From JBHGXV01 sp041920505 (GTDB lineage Bacteria; Bacillota; Bacilli; Brevibacillales; Brevibacillaceae), in NCBI GenBank assembly GCA_041920505.1, contig JBHGXV010000010.1, positions 1 through 64,000 on the forward strand: DNA of 64,000 bases, read 5' to 3'. Shown here in pieces: positions 33,711 through 43,358 of this stretch. Position 1 is the first letter of the stretch; each line of letters starts with the position of its first letter. A program made the translations under genes and the position numbers. Below the pieces are notes generated by a model. It did not search any database. It saw only the letters and a program-made list of their open reading frames with translations, and was not told where the DNA came from.

Positions 33711-34301
33711 TTGACGACACGCAGAGAGCGCAAGAAACGGGAGACGCGGCAAAAGATTTTCAACGCGGCGATCAAGCTGTTCAAACAATATGGCTTTGAA
33801 GCCACCACGATCGACATGATTTCCGAAGAGGCGGACGTGGCGCGGGGAACGATTTTTCTCCACTTCCCTTCCAAGGAGGCGATTCTCGCCCACTGGGGAT
33901 ACGTGCGGATTCAGGAAATCGAGGAACGGCGCGAAGAGTGGGATTACGGAGACAGTTGCAAGCAGCGGGTGTTGCGCATCTACAAAATATTAAACGAGGT
34001 CAACATCCAGAACTACGACTTCATCAAGGTGTTGATCGAGTCGTCGATGAAGCACCGCAAAGTGCTGGAATCGGAGAAAAACATCTATGTCGAACTGCGT
34101 GAACTGTTTGCCGACCTGATCGAAGACGCGCAGGAAAAAGGACGGCTGAAGACGAAGTTCAATCCGCTGGTGGCGGCCAACATGCTGGAAAACATCTACT
34201 ACAACGCCTTGTACGACTGGGTGCGCAGCGACGGGGGCTGGCCGCTGGAAGAGATTATGGAAGAAAAAGTCTCGATCGTATTTGAAGGGCTGGACGCGTA
34301 A
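33711..34301 (+). CDS. TetR-family transcriptional regulator
   Basis: The 196-residue protein has an N-terminal TetR DNA-binding domain (KIFNAAIKLFKQYGFEATTI, then ISEEADVARGTIFLHFPSKE) and an all-helical ligand domain. The start is TTG at 33711, because GGAGGTG lies six bases upstream; an upstream ATG overlaps that site. A TATAAT (33683-33688) lies just upstream. It is divergent from the GNAT gene, which it may control. The ligand is unknown. Confidence 0.9.
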   Translation: MTTRRERKKRETRQKIFNAAIKLFKQYGFEATTIDMISEEADVARGTIFLHFPSKEAILAHWGYVRIQEIEERREEWDYGDSCKQRVLRIYKILNEVNIQNYDFIKVLIESSMKHRKVLESEKNIYVELRELFADLIEDAQEKGRLKTKFNPLVAANMLENIYYNALYDWVRSDGGWPLEEIMEEKVSIVFEGLDA

Positions 34302-34318
34302 GCGCCAGCCCTTCTTGC
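34285..34318 (+). terminator. Terminator overlapping the TetR stop codon
   Basis: AAGGGCTGG/CCAGCCCTT forms a nine-base stem followed by CTTGCC. The TetR stop codon (34299-34301) lies in the loop, so the stem begins within the coding sequence. Confidence 0.65.
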
Positions 34319-34332
34319 CTGCGCAAGCTGAC

Positions 34333-36081
34333 TTAGGTACAGGTGAACCGTCCGGCCCGCCGCTTTAGCATATCCGCCTGTTCGGACAGTCTGGCCGCGC
34401 TGCGGGCGATGTCTTGCACCGTCGCGGTGATCTCCTCGGAGGACGCGGAAACCTCTTCGGCGTTGGCCGCCGTTTCGCTCACCCGGTCGCCCATCAACTC
34501 CATGCGCTGTTCCACATCGCGGAAGGTAGCGACAAGCTCTGACAGCCGCTCTTGCAAGGCCCCCACCTGCCGCTTCGTTTCGTTGGCCTTGCCGGCGATC
34601 TCTTCCAGCGCCAGTCCGCCTTCAGCCACCAGCCGGTTTTGCTCGGCGATGCTGTCAACGTTTTGCTCCATCGCGGCGAGCGACTGGTTGATCTCGTGCT
34701 GAATCGCGCTGACCACCCGCTCGATCTCGCCTGCGGATTGCTGGGACTGCTCCGCCAGCTTGCGGACTTCGCTGGCCACCACGGCGAACCCTTTGCCGTG
34801 TTCGCCGGCACGCGCCGCTTCGATCGCGGCGTTGAGCGCCAGCAGGTTGGTCTGGTTGGCGATGGCGCCGATCATCGTCGTCATCCGGGTGATCGACTCC
34901 GAATGGGAAGCGAGTGCGGAAATAGAGCGGCGCGCGTTTTCCACCGCCTCCATCACGACGGCCGATTGCAGGATGGCGTGTTCCACGGAGGTTCGTCCGT
35001 TATCCGCCACCTGACTGGTCGTCTGGGCCAATTGGTTGGTGGCTTGCGCTTCCGCGTATGCGGCTTGCATCAACCGCGTCGCTTCGCGCACGTGTTTCAC
35101 CACCAGGTTGATGTACTCCGACTGCTCCGTGGCGTTCTCCGCCGTCCGTTCGATCGCCGCCGCCACCTGGCCGGTGGTCGTCGCCGCCATCTCCGCGCTC
35201 GCCCCCAACTCCGCCGAAGTGGCGTTCAGCAGTTTGGCCAATTCCTGCAATTCCGTCACGATCGACTTCCACTGTTCTGCCATCTGGTTAAACGCCAATC
35301 CCAATCGCCCCAACTCGTCCCGGGAGCGAACCTCCACCCGCTCCCGCAGGTCCCCCCGGGCCATCGCCGCCATCGCCTTTTCCAGCCGCTGCACCGGTTG
35401 CACCACGAGAAAGCGCAGCACCAAAAGGCCGACAAAACAAGCGATCGACGTCAACAGCGCCAGCGCGACGGTCACCACCAGGGACTGCCGGTAGCGTTGT
35501 TCCGCGTCCGCTTTCTGCTGGGCCGCCAGGTTGGTGTTGTATTCCGTCAAGTCGTTCAGCAGCTTTTGCAGGACCAATCCGTCCCGCTCCAGGCTGTTAA
35601 ACATCTCGACTGACTCTTTGCCTGACTCCGTGATCACCATGACTCCCTCCACGTAGCCGGAGTAAGAGGCCCAGGCGTCATCGATCTCCTTTACCTTTTT
35701 CTGTTCCTCTGGCGTCAGGTTCATCGCTTTGTACTGGGTATAATATTTTTGAAAGATTTCTATTTTGCTTTCCACGGATTGCCGCGCCGCTTTTTTGCTT
35801 GCCTGGTAGGGTGTCAACATCTGCTTGGCCACGCCAAAGCGCATCGTGTTCGCCGCATCACGCACCTCGTTGAGCGTATTGATCGCCTGCAGGCGCTGGT
35901 TGTACAAAACTTCCATCTGCTGACTCAATACCCGCATCTGGTACAAACCGTTGGCTCCAAGGGCAACCGTAAACAGAAACAGCACCCCAAAGATCAGGGC
36001 CACTTTCAGCCGGATGCCCACATGCAGAGATTCCTTTTTCGGTCGATGCTGTCTTGTGTGCCTGGTTTCCGACGTTTTCAT
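34333..36081 (-). CDS. Methyl-accepting chemotaxis protein, four-helix-bundle sensor
   Basis: The 582-residue receptor has TM1 (LKVALIFGVLFLFTVALGA, residues 26-44), a 4HB_MCP-type helical sensor (about 50-200), TM2 (VVTVALALLTSIACFVGLLVL), HAMP and a signalling domain with tip IANQTNLLALNAAIEAARAG and GKGFAVVASEVRKLAEQ. The short cytoplasmic N-terminus is basic. GAGGTGG lies six bases before the ATG. The ligand is unknown. Confidence 0.94.
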   Translation of the reverse strand: MKTSETRHTRQHRPKKESLHVGIRLKVALIFGVLFLFTVALGANGLYQMRVLSQQMEVLYNQRLQAINTLNEVRDAANTMRFGVAKQMLTPYQASKKAARQSVESKIEIFQKYYTQYKAMNLTPEEQKKVKEIDDAWASYSGYVEGVMVITESGKESVEMFNSLERDGLVLQKLLNDLTEYNTNLAAQQKADAEQRYRQSLVVTVALALLTSIACFVGLLVLRFLVVQPVQRLEKAMAAMARGDLRERVEVRSRDELGRLGLAFNQMAEQWKSIVTELQELAKLLNATSAELGASAEMAATTTGQVAAAIERTAENATEQSEYINLVVKHVREATRLMQAAYAEAQATNQLAQTTSQVADNGRTSVEHAILQSAVVMEAVENARRSISALASHSESITRMTTMIGAIANQTNLLALNAAIEAARAGEHGKGFAVVASEVRKLAEQSQQSAGEIERVVSAIQHEINQSLAAMEQNVDSIAEQNRLVAEGGLALEEIAGKANETKRQVGALQERLSELVATFRDVEQRMELMGDRVSETAANAEEVSASSEEITATVQDIARSAARLSEQADMLKRRAGRFTCT

Positions 36082-36349
36082 GCTCGTCCACCTCTCGTCC
36101 CGTTACCGGCCGTCTGTGCGGTCGCTGGTCGCTGTATCCTTTATTCTAAAAGTTTGGAAGCGGTGATTTTCAGTGATCTTTCTCATCATGCGTTTTTTTG
36201 CTGCGTTCGTTTTGTTTAGTAACAAGTCTATAATACTCAGAAAAATTTGACAATGAGCGCATTTTGTCGAAAAGAAACTTGCGCCCGCTCCGCCGTTCTC
36301 CTATCATGGAGTGGTGGAATGGAACAACATCCGGAGGGACGATATCCAA

Positions 36350-38845
36350 GTGCGTACAACGACTATCAGGCGTGAAGATATTGAACTGTTGGCTCCGGCG
36401 GGCAATTGGGACTGTCTGAAGGCAGCCGTGGCCAACGGCGCTGACGCGGTCTACTTCGGTGTGGAGAAGTTCAACGCGCGCGCCCGCGCGGAAAACTTCG
36501 GCATCGAGGAACTGCCTCAGATCATGTCCTTTTTGCACATGTACAAAGTAAAGGGCTTTGTGACGTTTAACATCCTGGTGTTTGAAAACGAGCTCGACGA
36601 GGCGCGCGAGCTGATCGAAGCCTGCATCGACGCCGGTGTGGACGCGGTGATCGTGCAGGACCTCGGACTGGTCAAGCTGATCCGTGAAATCTCCCCCGAC
36701 TTCCCGATCCACGGCTCGACGCAGATGACGATCACCTCTGCGGAAGCGGTGGAATTCACCAGGCCGTTCAAGCTGGAGCGGGTGGTGCTCGGGCGGGAAA
36801 ACTCGCTTGCCGAGATTCGCCAGATCGGCCAAAAGGCCAGACTGCCGATGGAAGTGTTCGTCCACGGCGCGCTGTGCGTCTCCTTCTCCGGCCAGTGCCT
36901 CACCTCGGAGATGTGGGGCGGCCGCTCGGCCAACCGCGGCGAATGCGCCCAGGCCTGTCGCCTGCCCTACGATCTGATCGTCGACGGCGAGCAAAAGGAG
37001 ATGGGGAATGTCGCCTACCTGCTCTCGCCCAAAGACCTGGCGGCGATCGATCTCGTTCCCGAACTGATCGAGGCGGGCGTCACCTCGTTCAAGATCGAAG
37101 GGCGGCTGAAGTCGCCGGAGTATGTCGCCAACGTCGTCTCCAAGTACCGGGCGGCCATCGACCGCTATTTCGCGGGGCAATGGACGCCGCCGGACGAAGA
37201 GGAGATGCGCGAACTGAAACAGAGCTTTTCACGCGGCTTCACGCACGGCTTTTTGAAAGGCACCAACAACAAGACCTTGCTTGACGGGACGTTCCCGAAA
37301 AGCCGGGGCGTCTTCCTCGGCACGGTAAAAGCCGTGCTGAAACACGCCGTGCTTGTCGAGCTACAGGCGCCGTTGAAACGGGGCGACGGCATCGTCTTTG
37401 ACGCCGGAGACCCGACGCAGGAGGAGGAAGGCGGCCGCGTCTACGACATCCTGCGAAAAGGGCGCAAGCAGGAGGGCGAGGTTCGAAGTGGCCTGTACGA
37501 GATCGTGATGGGGCGAAACGACGTCAACCTGCAGCGCATCTCCCCCGGCGACCGCGTGTGGAAGACCAACGATCCCGAACTGAACAAGCGGCTGCGCAAG
37601 ACGTTCGAGACGGACAAGCCGTACCGTACCTTCCCGCTCTCCGTCTACGTGACCGGCAGCGCCGGTGAGCCGCTCGTCACCACCTGGGTGGACGCCGCCG
37701 CCAATCACGCGGTTACCGTCCGCTCGCAACTGCTACTGGAGACGGCATACAAACGGCCGCTTACGTATACCCTGTTGCATGAGCAGTTGGGCCGGTTGGG
37801 CGGTACGCTGTATACCCTGGAAGCGGACAGCCTGACCGTCGAACTAAAGGGCGATGTGATCCTGCCGGTGAGCGAACTGAATCGGATGCGCCGGGAAGCG
37901 GTGGAACAACTGACGTATCTGCGCACAAAACCCCCGGTCTACACCAAGCGGCGCGTCGACGTCTACGCCGACCTAACGAAAAAAACGCCGGTCGACAAAC
38001 CGATGCTGACCGCCTTGTGCCGTTCGCTCGACCAACTGGAGGCCGCCGCGCAGACCGATGTCGATTTCCTGTATGCCGACTTCGAATTCGTCAAACAGTA
38101 TCCCGAAGCGGTCAAACTGGCCCACCGCTACGGCAAACCGATCGGCCTGGCGACGATGCGCATCCACATGCCGGACGACAACGGCGTCCTGGCCCTGATC
38201 GCCAAAAGCCGGCCGGACGCGATCCTGGTGCGCAACACCGGAGCGCTCCACTATTACCTGTCGCGCCGCGATGAACTGCCGGTGACGCTGATCGGCGACT
38301 TTTCGCTCAACATCGCCAACCACAAGACGGTCGATCTGTTCCTTGAGCAGGGGCTGGCGCGCGTGACACCGTCCTACGACCTGAACATCCAGCAGATGGT
38401 CGACCTGCTCTTTCGCACCGACGCGTCCCGGCTGGAGCTGGTGATCCATCAGCATCTGCCGATGTTTCATACGGAACACTGCGTATACTGCACCTTTTTG
38501 AGCGAGGGTACGGATCACACCAACTGCGGTACGCCGTGCGAGACGTCGCGCATCTCGCTTAGGGACCGCGTCGGCTTCTCCCATCCGGTGCGGGTGGACA
38601 CCGGCTGCCGCAATACCGTGTACAACGCGATCGACCAGTCGGGCGCCGAGTACATCGACGAATTCAAACGGCTTGGCGTCGGCGGCTACCGGGTGGAGTT
38701 TCTCGAAGAAGAGCCTGACCGGGTGCAGGAAGTGATCCGCCTCTACCGCCAGGCGCTGGCCAGTGAAGTGAGCGGCACGCATGTGTGGAAGACGTTGAAA
38801 GCGATCAATCAACTGGGCGTTACCCGCGGCCAGTTGGTCAAATAA
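36350..38845 (+). CDS. Large U32 family protein with DUF3656 (RlhA-like)
   Basis: This protein of about 831 residues begins with the U32 barrel (IELLAPAGNWDCLKAAV, HGSTQMTITS). It has the diagnostic cysteine set HGALCVSFSGQCL, GECAQACRLPYDL, then SPKDLAAI and FKIEGRLKS. A DUF3656-like middle and a C-terminal half with more cysteines (HCVYCTFLSEGTDHTNCGTP) follow. U32 proteins were called collagenases, but several, such as E. coli RlhA, hydroxylate tRNA or 23S rRNA using iron-sulfur clusters; this long form with DUF3656 is closest to RlhA by layout. GTG 36350 follows GGAGGG at 12 bases; an upstream GTG at 36311 is possible. The yfkK-like gene lies 13 bases downstream. Confidence 0.88.
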   Translation: MRTTTIRREDIELLAPAGNWDCLKAAVANGADAVYFGVEKFNARARAENFGIEELPQIMSFLHMYKVKGFVTFNILVFENELDEARELIEACIDAGVDAVIVQDLGLVKLIREISPDFPIHGSTQMTITSAEAVEFTRPFKLERVVLGRENSLAEIRQIGQKARLPMEVFVHGALCVSFSGQCLTSEMWGGRSANRGECAQACRLPYDLIVDGEQKEMGNVAYLLSPKDLAAIDLVPELIEAGVTSFKIEGRLKSPEYVANVVSKYRAAIDRYFAGQWTPPDEEEMRELKQSFSRGFTHGFLKGTNNKTLLDGTFPKSRGVFLGTVKAVLKHAVLVELQAPLKRGDGIVFDAGDPTQEEEGGRVYDILRKGRKQEGEVRSGLYEIVMGRNDVNLQRISPGDRVWKTNDPELNKRLRKTFETDKPYRTFPLSVYVTGSAGEPLVTTWVDAAANHAVTVRSQLLLETAYKRPLTYTLLHEQLGRLGGTLYTLEADSLTVELKGDVILPVSELNRMRREAVEQLTYLRTKPPVYTKRRVDVYADLTKKTPVDKPMLTALCRSLDQLEAAAQTDVDFLYADFEFVKQYPEAVKLAHRYGKPIGLATMRIHMPDDNGVLALIAKSRPDAILVRNTGALHYYLSRRDELPVTLIGDFSLNIANHKTVDLFLEQGLARVTPSYDLNIQQMVDLLFRTDASRLELVIHQHLPMFHTEHCVYCTFLSEGTDHTNCGTPCETSRISLRDRVGFSHPVRVDTGCRNTVYNAIDQSGAEYIDEFKRLGVGGYRVEFLEEEPDRVQEVIRLYRQALASEVSGTHVWKTLKAINQLGVTRGQLVK

Positions 38846-38858
38846 GGAGGGGACCCTG

Positions 38859-39089
38859 ATGCCCGATTTGAAAGAAGCAACACCCGAAAACCTGGCCATC
38901 GTGATCGAGGGGATCAAAGCGAAGCTGAACATGGTCAACACAAGCGTGATGCGGGCCGAAGATTTCGATTTGGCCAATTACGACGACCTGTTGTACCTGT
39001 ACAACATGGTGCAGAAAAAAAGCAGTTTCAGCATCAACGAGATGACCGCCATCGTCGAAGAGCTGGGCAGCATGCGCAAGCCAAAGTAA
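38859..39089 (+). CDS. yfkK: DUF1128 protein, YfkK family
   Basis: The 76-residue soluble protein matches the Bacillales DUF1128 family (ENLAIVIEGIKAKLNMVNTS, then YDDLLYLYNMVQKKSSFSIN and MTAIVEELGSMRK). AAGGAGGG lies seven bases before the ATG. It follows the U32 gene by 13 bases, so they are cotranscribed. The function is unknown. Confidence 0.9.
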   Translation: MPDLKEATPENLAIVIEGIKAKLNMVNTSVMRAEDFDLANYDDLLYLYNMVQKKSSFSINEMTAIVEELGSMRKPK

Positions 39090-39132
39090 TCTTTCCGCCG
39101 AGGCTTGCTGCCCTGCCCCGCCTCGGAACAGC

Positions 39133-39170
39133 AAAACACTTCCGCTCTCACGGAACGGAAGTGTTTTTTG
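39133..39170. terminator. Bidirectional terminator after yfkK
   Basis: AAAACACTTCCG/CGGAAGTGTTTTTT is a strong stem with T-tracts on both sides, between convergent genes. A weaker stem CCGAGGC/GCCTCGG precedes it. Confidence 0.85.
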
Positions 39171-39212
39171 CTTGTGTAGCAATCCCCCCGCCAGCCGCCG
39201 GGCGCGGAACGG

Positions 39213-39452
39213 CTAGTCAGGCACGACCGTTTCGCGGTGTTCCGCTCCGCCGCTTTCGATTTTCATCGGACAGAGCGAATCGTCGCCGATGATTTGGATT
39301 CCGCTGATCGGGTAATGGGTCTGGATTGCCAGGCGCATGTCTTCCACCAGCGTACACAGCACCTCTTCTTGAATCCGCTGGTCAAACGTGAGTCGAATGT
39401 CGATGGCGTACGGCTCGGGAGCCGGATGCTGTTTGGGATCGGCGTTTCGCAC
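39213..39452 (-). CDS. Small hypothetical protein (79 residues)
   Basis: GTG at 39450-39452 has a GGAGGT ribosome site seven bases upstream, which supports coding. The protein is soluble and acidic, with AIDIRLTFDQRIQEEVLCTL and a conserved-looking IQIIGDDSL near the end. No family is recognised. It lies 85 bases downstream of cimA on the same strand. Confidence 0.6.
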   Translation of the reverse strand: MRNADPKQHPAPEPYAIDIRLTFDQRIQEEVLCTLVEDMRLAIQTHYPISGIQIIGDDSLCPMKIESGGAEHRETVVPD

Positions 39453-39536
39453 GTGAAGCACCTCCGCTGCAATGGGTTGGGGTTCTTTCCCTAGCGTGGC
39501 TTCGACGTCTCTGTTTCATGCACCGGCACCCTGTCC

Positions 39537-41162
39537 TCAGTGGTTGATGATCCCCACCCGCGGCTCTGCTTCCGCTTCGGCCGGGACAGCCTCGCACCCC
39601 TCTTTCCACAACAGGTAGCGAATACTGTCGACAAGCGCTTCCCAACTGGCCTCGATCACGTTGGTGGAGACGCCGACCGTGCTCCAGCGCTCTCCCTCGC
39701 GCACCGACTCGATCAACACCCGCACCTTGGCCGCCGTCGCCTCGCTTTCGTCCAGCACCCGCACCTTGTAGTCGGCCAGGTGCATCTCGGCGAGACAGGG
39801 GAAGTGCGCCTCCAGCGCTTTGCGCAGGGCATTGTCCAGTGCATTGACCGGACCGTTGCCCTCGGCGGCGGTGTGGACGGTCTGCCCGTTGACCTTCAGC
39901 TTGATGACCGCTTCGGAAAGAATCGATTTGTCCGCCGACTTTTCCATCAGGATTTTGAACGACTCCAGCGTAAACAACTCGCGCGCCTGTCCGGTCGCTT
40001 CCAGCAACATGAGCGAGAGCGACGCTTCCGCCCCTTCGTACTGATACCCCTGGTACTCCCTTTCCTTGATCCGCTTGATCATCGCTTTCGCCTCCGGCCG
40101 GCCCGGATCGAACGCCAGGTTCAACTCTTCCGCTTTGGCCAGAAGATTGCTTTGACCCGCCAGCTCGGAGACGAGCACGCGGCGGCGGTTGCCGATCTGT
40201 TCGGGGTCCAGGTGCTCGTACGTGAGCGGGTTTTTCAGCACGGCGCTGACGTGGATGCCCCCTTTGTGGGCAAAAGCGCTGTTGCCGACGAACGGCTGGT
40301 TGGTCGGGGTCACCATGTTGGCGATCTCCGCGACGTACCGCGACACCTTGGTCAACTGGGCCAGTTGTTCCGGCTGCACACAGGCGTATCCCAGTTTCAA
40401 TTGAAGGTTGGGAATCACCGAGATCAGGTTGGCGTTGCCGCAACGCTCGCCGATGCCGTTAATCGTGCCCTGCACTTGTGTCGCCCCGGCCTGCACGGCA
40501 GCCAGCGAATTGGCGACGGCCAGCTCTCCGTCGTTGTGGGCGTGGATGCCGAGCGGTGACTGCAAGCTGGATCGCACGGTGGAGACGATCTCGTGGATCT
40601 CGTGCGGCAGGCTGCCCCCGTTGGTGTCGCACAGCACCAGCCAGTCCGCCCCCGCCGCCTCCGCCTGCTCCAGAACGCGCAGCGCGTAGACCGGATTGCG
40701 CTTGAAGCCGTCAAAAAAATGCTCCGCGTCAAACATGACGGTCAGCCCGTGCGACTTGAGGAAGCAGATCGAGTCTGCCACCATCCGCAGGTTTTCCTCC
40801 AAGGTGGTTTTCAAGGCCTGGGTCACGTGCAAATCCCACGACTTGCCGAAAATCGCCGCCACCTGCACGCCGCTCGCCAGGATCGCCCGCAGGTTCTCGT
40901 CGTCTTCGGCGCGCACGCCCGGTCGGCAGGTGCTGCCAAACGCCGTCACCTTGGCCTGCTGAAACGTCACCTGTTTCACCCGTTCAAAAAACGCCATGTC
41001 TTTCGGATTGCTGCCCGGCCAACCGCCTTCGATGTAATGGACGCCGAACTGGTCCAGACGAGTGGCGATCTTCACTTTGTCCTCGACAGACAGGCTGATG
41101 CCCTCGCCCTGTGTCCCGTCGCGCAAGGTGGTGTCATACAGCGTGATTGTTTTCTCTCCCAT
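39537..41162 (-). CDS. cimA: (R)-citramalate synthase
   Basis: The protein has about 541 residues. The N-terminal HMGL-like TIM barrel carries TLRDGTQGEG, the metal site IHAHNDGELAVANS, and NGIGERCGNANL, followed by a helical linker (KGGIHVSAVLKN) and a C-terminal LeuA-type regulatory domain (LKVNGQTVHTAAEGNGPVNA). These are the features of CimA rather than isopropylmalate synthase. It condenses pyruvate and acetyl-CoA to citramalate for isoleucine synthesis. The ATG at 41160-41162 is preferred; a TTG five codons upstream is possible. It appears to stand alone, with no other branched-chain genes nearby. Confidence 0.92.
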   Translation of the reverse strand: MGEKTITLYDTTLRDGTQGEGISLSVEDKVKIATRLDQFGVHYIEGGWPGSNPKDMAFFERVKQVTFQQAKVTAFGSTCRPGVRAEDDENLRAILASGVQVAAIFGKSWDLHVTQALKTTLEENLRMVADSICFLKSHGLTVMFDAEHFFDGFKRNPVYALRVLEQAEAAGADWLVLCDTNGGSLPHEIHEIVSTVRSSLQSPLGIHAHNDGELAVANSLAAVQAGATQVQGTINGIGERCGNANLISVIPNLQLKLGYACVQPEQLAQLTKVSRYVAEIANMVTPTNQPFVGNSAFAHKGGIHVSAVLKNPLTYEHLDPEQIGNRRRVLVSELAGQSNLLAKAEELNLAFDPGRPEAKAMIKRIKEREYQGYQYEGAEASLSLMLLEATGQARELFTLESFKILMEKSADKSILSEAVIKLKVNGQTVHTAAEGNGPVNALDNALRKALEAHFPCLAEMHLADYKVRVLDESEATAAKVRVLIESVREGERWSTVGVSTNVIEASWEALVDSIRYLLWKEGCEAVPAEAEAEPRVGIINH

Positions 41163-41404
41163 GTCTCCCAACTCCAACTCTCCATTTGTCGAATCTTTCG
41201 AATTATCTAGGTATTTGTGTAATTTTTGATTGCCTACCAGTATATCATACCTGCCGGGGAGAAAAAACCTGTCTTTTCCCGCTTTTCCGATAAGACTTTT
41301 CCGATTGGGAGAGGGAGGATTTCACCGACACGGCGTTGAAAAACAGGGGAAAGGAAACGCCGCGACTGGCGGCGTCCGTCCGTACAGAAAAAGGAGTGTC
41401 GATC

Positions 41405-42448
41405 ATGCAACCGATACGAACAGCGATCATCGGCTACGGTCTGGCCGGGTCCGTCTTCCACGCGCCCATCATCCGAGCGGTGGAGGGACTGGCCTTGACC
41501 AAAGTGGTATCGTCCGACCCGGCAAAGGTGCTGCGAGACCACCCCGACGTGGACGTGGTGGCTAGTCCCGACGCCTTGTTCGCCGATCCGGACGTCGATC
41601 TGGTCGTGATCGCCACCCCCAACACCACCCATTACCCGCTCGCCCGTCAGGCCCTCGAAGCCGGAAAGCACGTCGTGGTGGACAAACCGTTTGTCATCCG
41701 CGCCGAAGAGGGGCTGAGACTGGTGGAACTGGCGAAAAAGCAAGGGCGTGTGCTCAGCGTCTACCAGAACCGGCGGTGGGACAACGACTTTCTCACCGTA
41801 AAAAAGCTGGTGAATGGCGGACTGCTCGGCGACGTCCACACCTACCAGGCGCACTACGACCGTTTCCGTCCCGAGGTGCGCAACCGCTGGCGCGAACAGA
41901 ATCTGGAAGGCTCGGGCATCCTGTACGACCTCGGGTCCCATCTGATCGACCAGGCGCTTCATCTTTTCGGCCTGCCGCAAACGGTCTGGGCCGATCTCGC
42001 CGTGCAGCGGACCGGCGGACAGGCCGTTGACTATTTCCACCTGGTGCTCGATTTCGGAGCGACCAAGGCGATCCTGCACGCCGGTTCGCTGGTGAAACAG
42101 CCGGGACCGCGTTATCAGGTACACGGCAGCAAGGGCAGTTTCCTCAAATACGGAATCGACTCCCAGGAAGAGCTGCTGCGGCAGGGCAAACGGCCGGGTG
42201 CCGCAGGCTGGGGCGAGGATCGCCCGGAGTGGTACGGAGAGTTGACCACCGAAGTGGGCGACGTGACGCTCACCAGCAAGATTCCGACGGAGACGGGTTG
42301 TTACGAAGCGTATTACCGGAGCATCGTCCGGGCGATCGCGGGAGACGGCGAGGTGCCGGTCGACGCCCGCGACGCGGTGCACACGATCCGGGTAATCGAG
42401 TGCGCGATGCGAAGCAGCCAAGAGAAGCGGACTGTGCCGTTCGCGTGA
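41405..42448 (+). CDS. Gfo/Idh/MocA family oxidoreductase
   Basis: The 347-residue protein has an N-terminal Rossmann domain (IRTAIIGYGLAGSVFHAPII), the family signature HVVVDKPFVIRAEEG (KP motif) around residue 95, and the C-terminal substrate domain with YDLGSHLIDQALHLFG. It probably oxidises or reduces a sugar or inositol derivative with NAD(P). The start at 41405 has AAAGGAG eight bases upstream; the frame is open further upstream but without a site. It is a single gene divergent from cimA. Confidence 0.9.
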   Translation: MQPIRTAIIGYGLAGSVFHAPIIRAVEGLALTKVVSSDPAKVLRDHPDVDVVASPDALFADPDVDLVVIATPNTTHYPLARQALEAGKHVVVDKPFVIRAEEGLRLVELAKKQGRVLSVYQNRRWDNDFLTVKKLVNGGLLGDVHTYQAHYDRFRPEVRNRWREQNLEGSGILYDLGSHLIDQALHLFGLPQTVWADLAVQRTGGQAVDYFHLVLDFGATKAILHAGSLVKQPGPRYQVHGSKGSFLKYGIDSQEELLRQGKRPGAAGWGEDRPEWYGELTTEVGDVTLTSKIPTETGCYEAYYRSIVRAIAGDGEVPVDARDAVHTIRVIECAMRSSQEKRTVPFA

Positions 42449-42456
42449 AAATGAAA

Positions 42457-42492
42457 AGGCCGGGAAGCGCATGATGGATGCGCTCCCGGCCT
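42457..42492. terminator. Bidirectional terminator after the oxidoreductase gene
   Basis: AGGCCGGGAAGCGCAT/ATGCGCTCCCGGCCT forms a long stem with a five-base loop, between convergent genes, followed by CTTTGCG. Confidence 0.75.
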
Positions 42493-42500
42493 CTTTGCGT

Positions 42501-43355
42501 TCACCCCCGCCCGCTTTGCTCCAGCACGAATCCGGCGGTAACGTCGATCGCTTCTTCCAGCGACTCCGACGTGCCGACAAACGGATGGCGCGTGTTGAAG
42601 GTGTGGTCGCCGCCGGCGATCCAGTGCACGCGGCCGTTGCGGGCGGCCGCGCCAAGCTTCCTGGCTCCCTCCACCAGTCTCGGGTAGTCCCGGTCCCCCT
42701 GCACGATCAACAACGGCTGCTCCATCGCCGCCACTTTAGCGACGAGATCGTACGCCTCGGCGTTTTGATCCACATCCTCGATCACCGTACGGGTGAGCGG
42801 CATGCGCTGCTGCGTGCGGGCGTTCAGGATGTAGCCGACGCCGTTTTCTTCGATCTCTTTGCGCAGCGCGGCGTCAAACAGATTCACATGAGCGATGCCG
42901 TTCCAGGTGACGATCCCTTTGACCCGCGGGTTCCCCGCGCCAAACAGGATGGCGTCGCCGCCTCCCTTGCTGTGGCCGAGCACAAAGAGCTCTTCTTGTT
43001 CCATCCGATCTGCCCCGGGGAGCCGCCCATCCAGGAGCGCCTCGGTGAGCGCGGTCAGGTCGGCCACCTCCCGCGCGTAGGTATTGACCGCGAACTTTTC
43101 CAGTTCGTCGAATTCTGTCAGGCTTTCGCCGACACCATTGCAGGAGAAGTTGAAGCGGATCGCGGCAATGCCGCGACGGGACAATTGTTCGCAGGCGTAG
43201 GGGAAGCTGCCCCAGTCCTTGAATCCTTTAAACCCATGGCAAAACAGCAGGACGGGAAAGGGGCCGGCTCCCGTGGAATTGTCCTCCTTCGGCAGATGGA
43301 TGTCGCCCCGTATCACCAGATCCCGATCCACGGGGATGACAAACGATTGCTTCAT
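42501..43355 (-). CDS. Alpha/beta hydrolase
   Basis: The 284-residue protein shows oxyanion motif LLFCHGFKGFKDW, nucleophile elbow VLGHSKGGGD (S), acid in VQGDRDYPR and catalytic histidine in AGGDHTFNT, so the triad looks complete. There is no signal peptide. It begins three bases after the M20 amidohydrolase stop and is translationally linked to it. The substrate is unknown; an esterase or dienelactone-hydrolase-like role is possible. Confidence 0.88.
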   Translation of the reverse strand: MKQSFVIPVDRDLVIRGDIHLPKEDNSTGAGPFPVLLFCHGFKGFKDWGSFPYACEQLSRRGIAAIRFNFSCNGVGESLTEFDELEKFAVNTYAREVADLTALTEALLDGRLPGADRMEQEELFVLGHSKGGGDAILFGAGNPRVKGIVTWNGIAHVNLFDAALRKEIEENGVGYILNARTQQRMPLTRTVIEDVDQNAEAYDLVAKVAAMEQPLLIVQGDRDYPRLVEGARKLGAAARNGRVHWIAGGDHTFNTRHPFVGTSESLEEAIDVTAGFVLEQSGRG

Positions 43356-43358
43356 CTC

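Noticed and set aside
41178..41404. T-box or amino-acid leader upstream of cimA
   Set aside because: No T-box core (TGG-GTGG-ACCGCG-type) or leader peptide is visible in the divergent gap.
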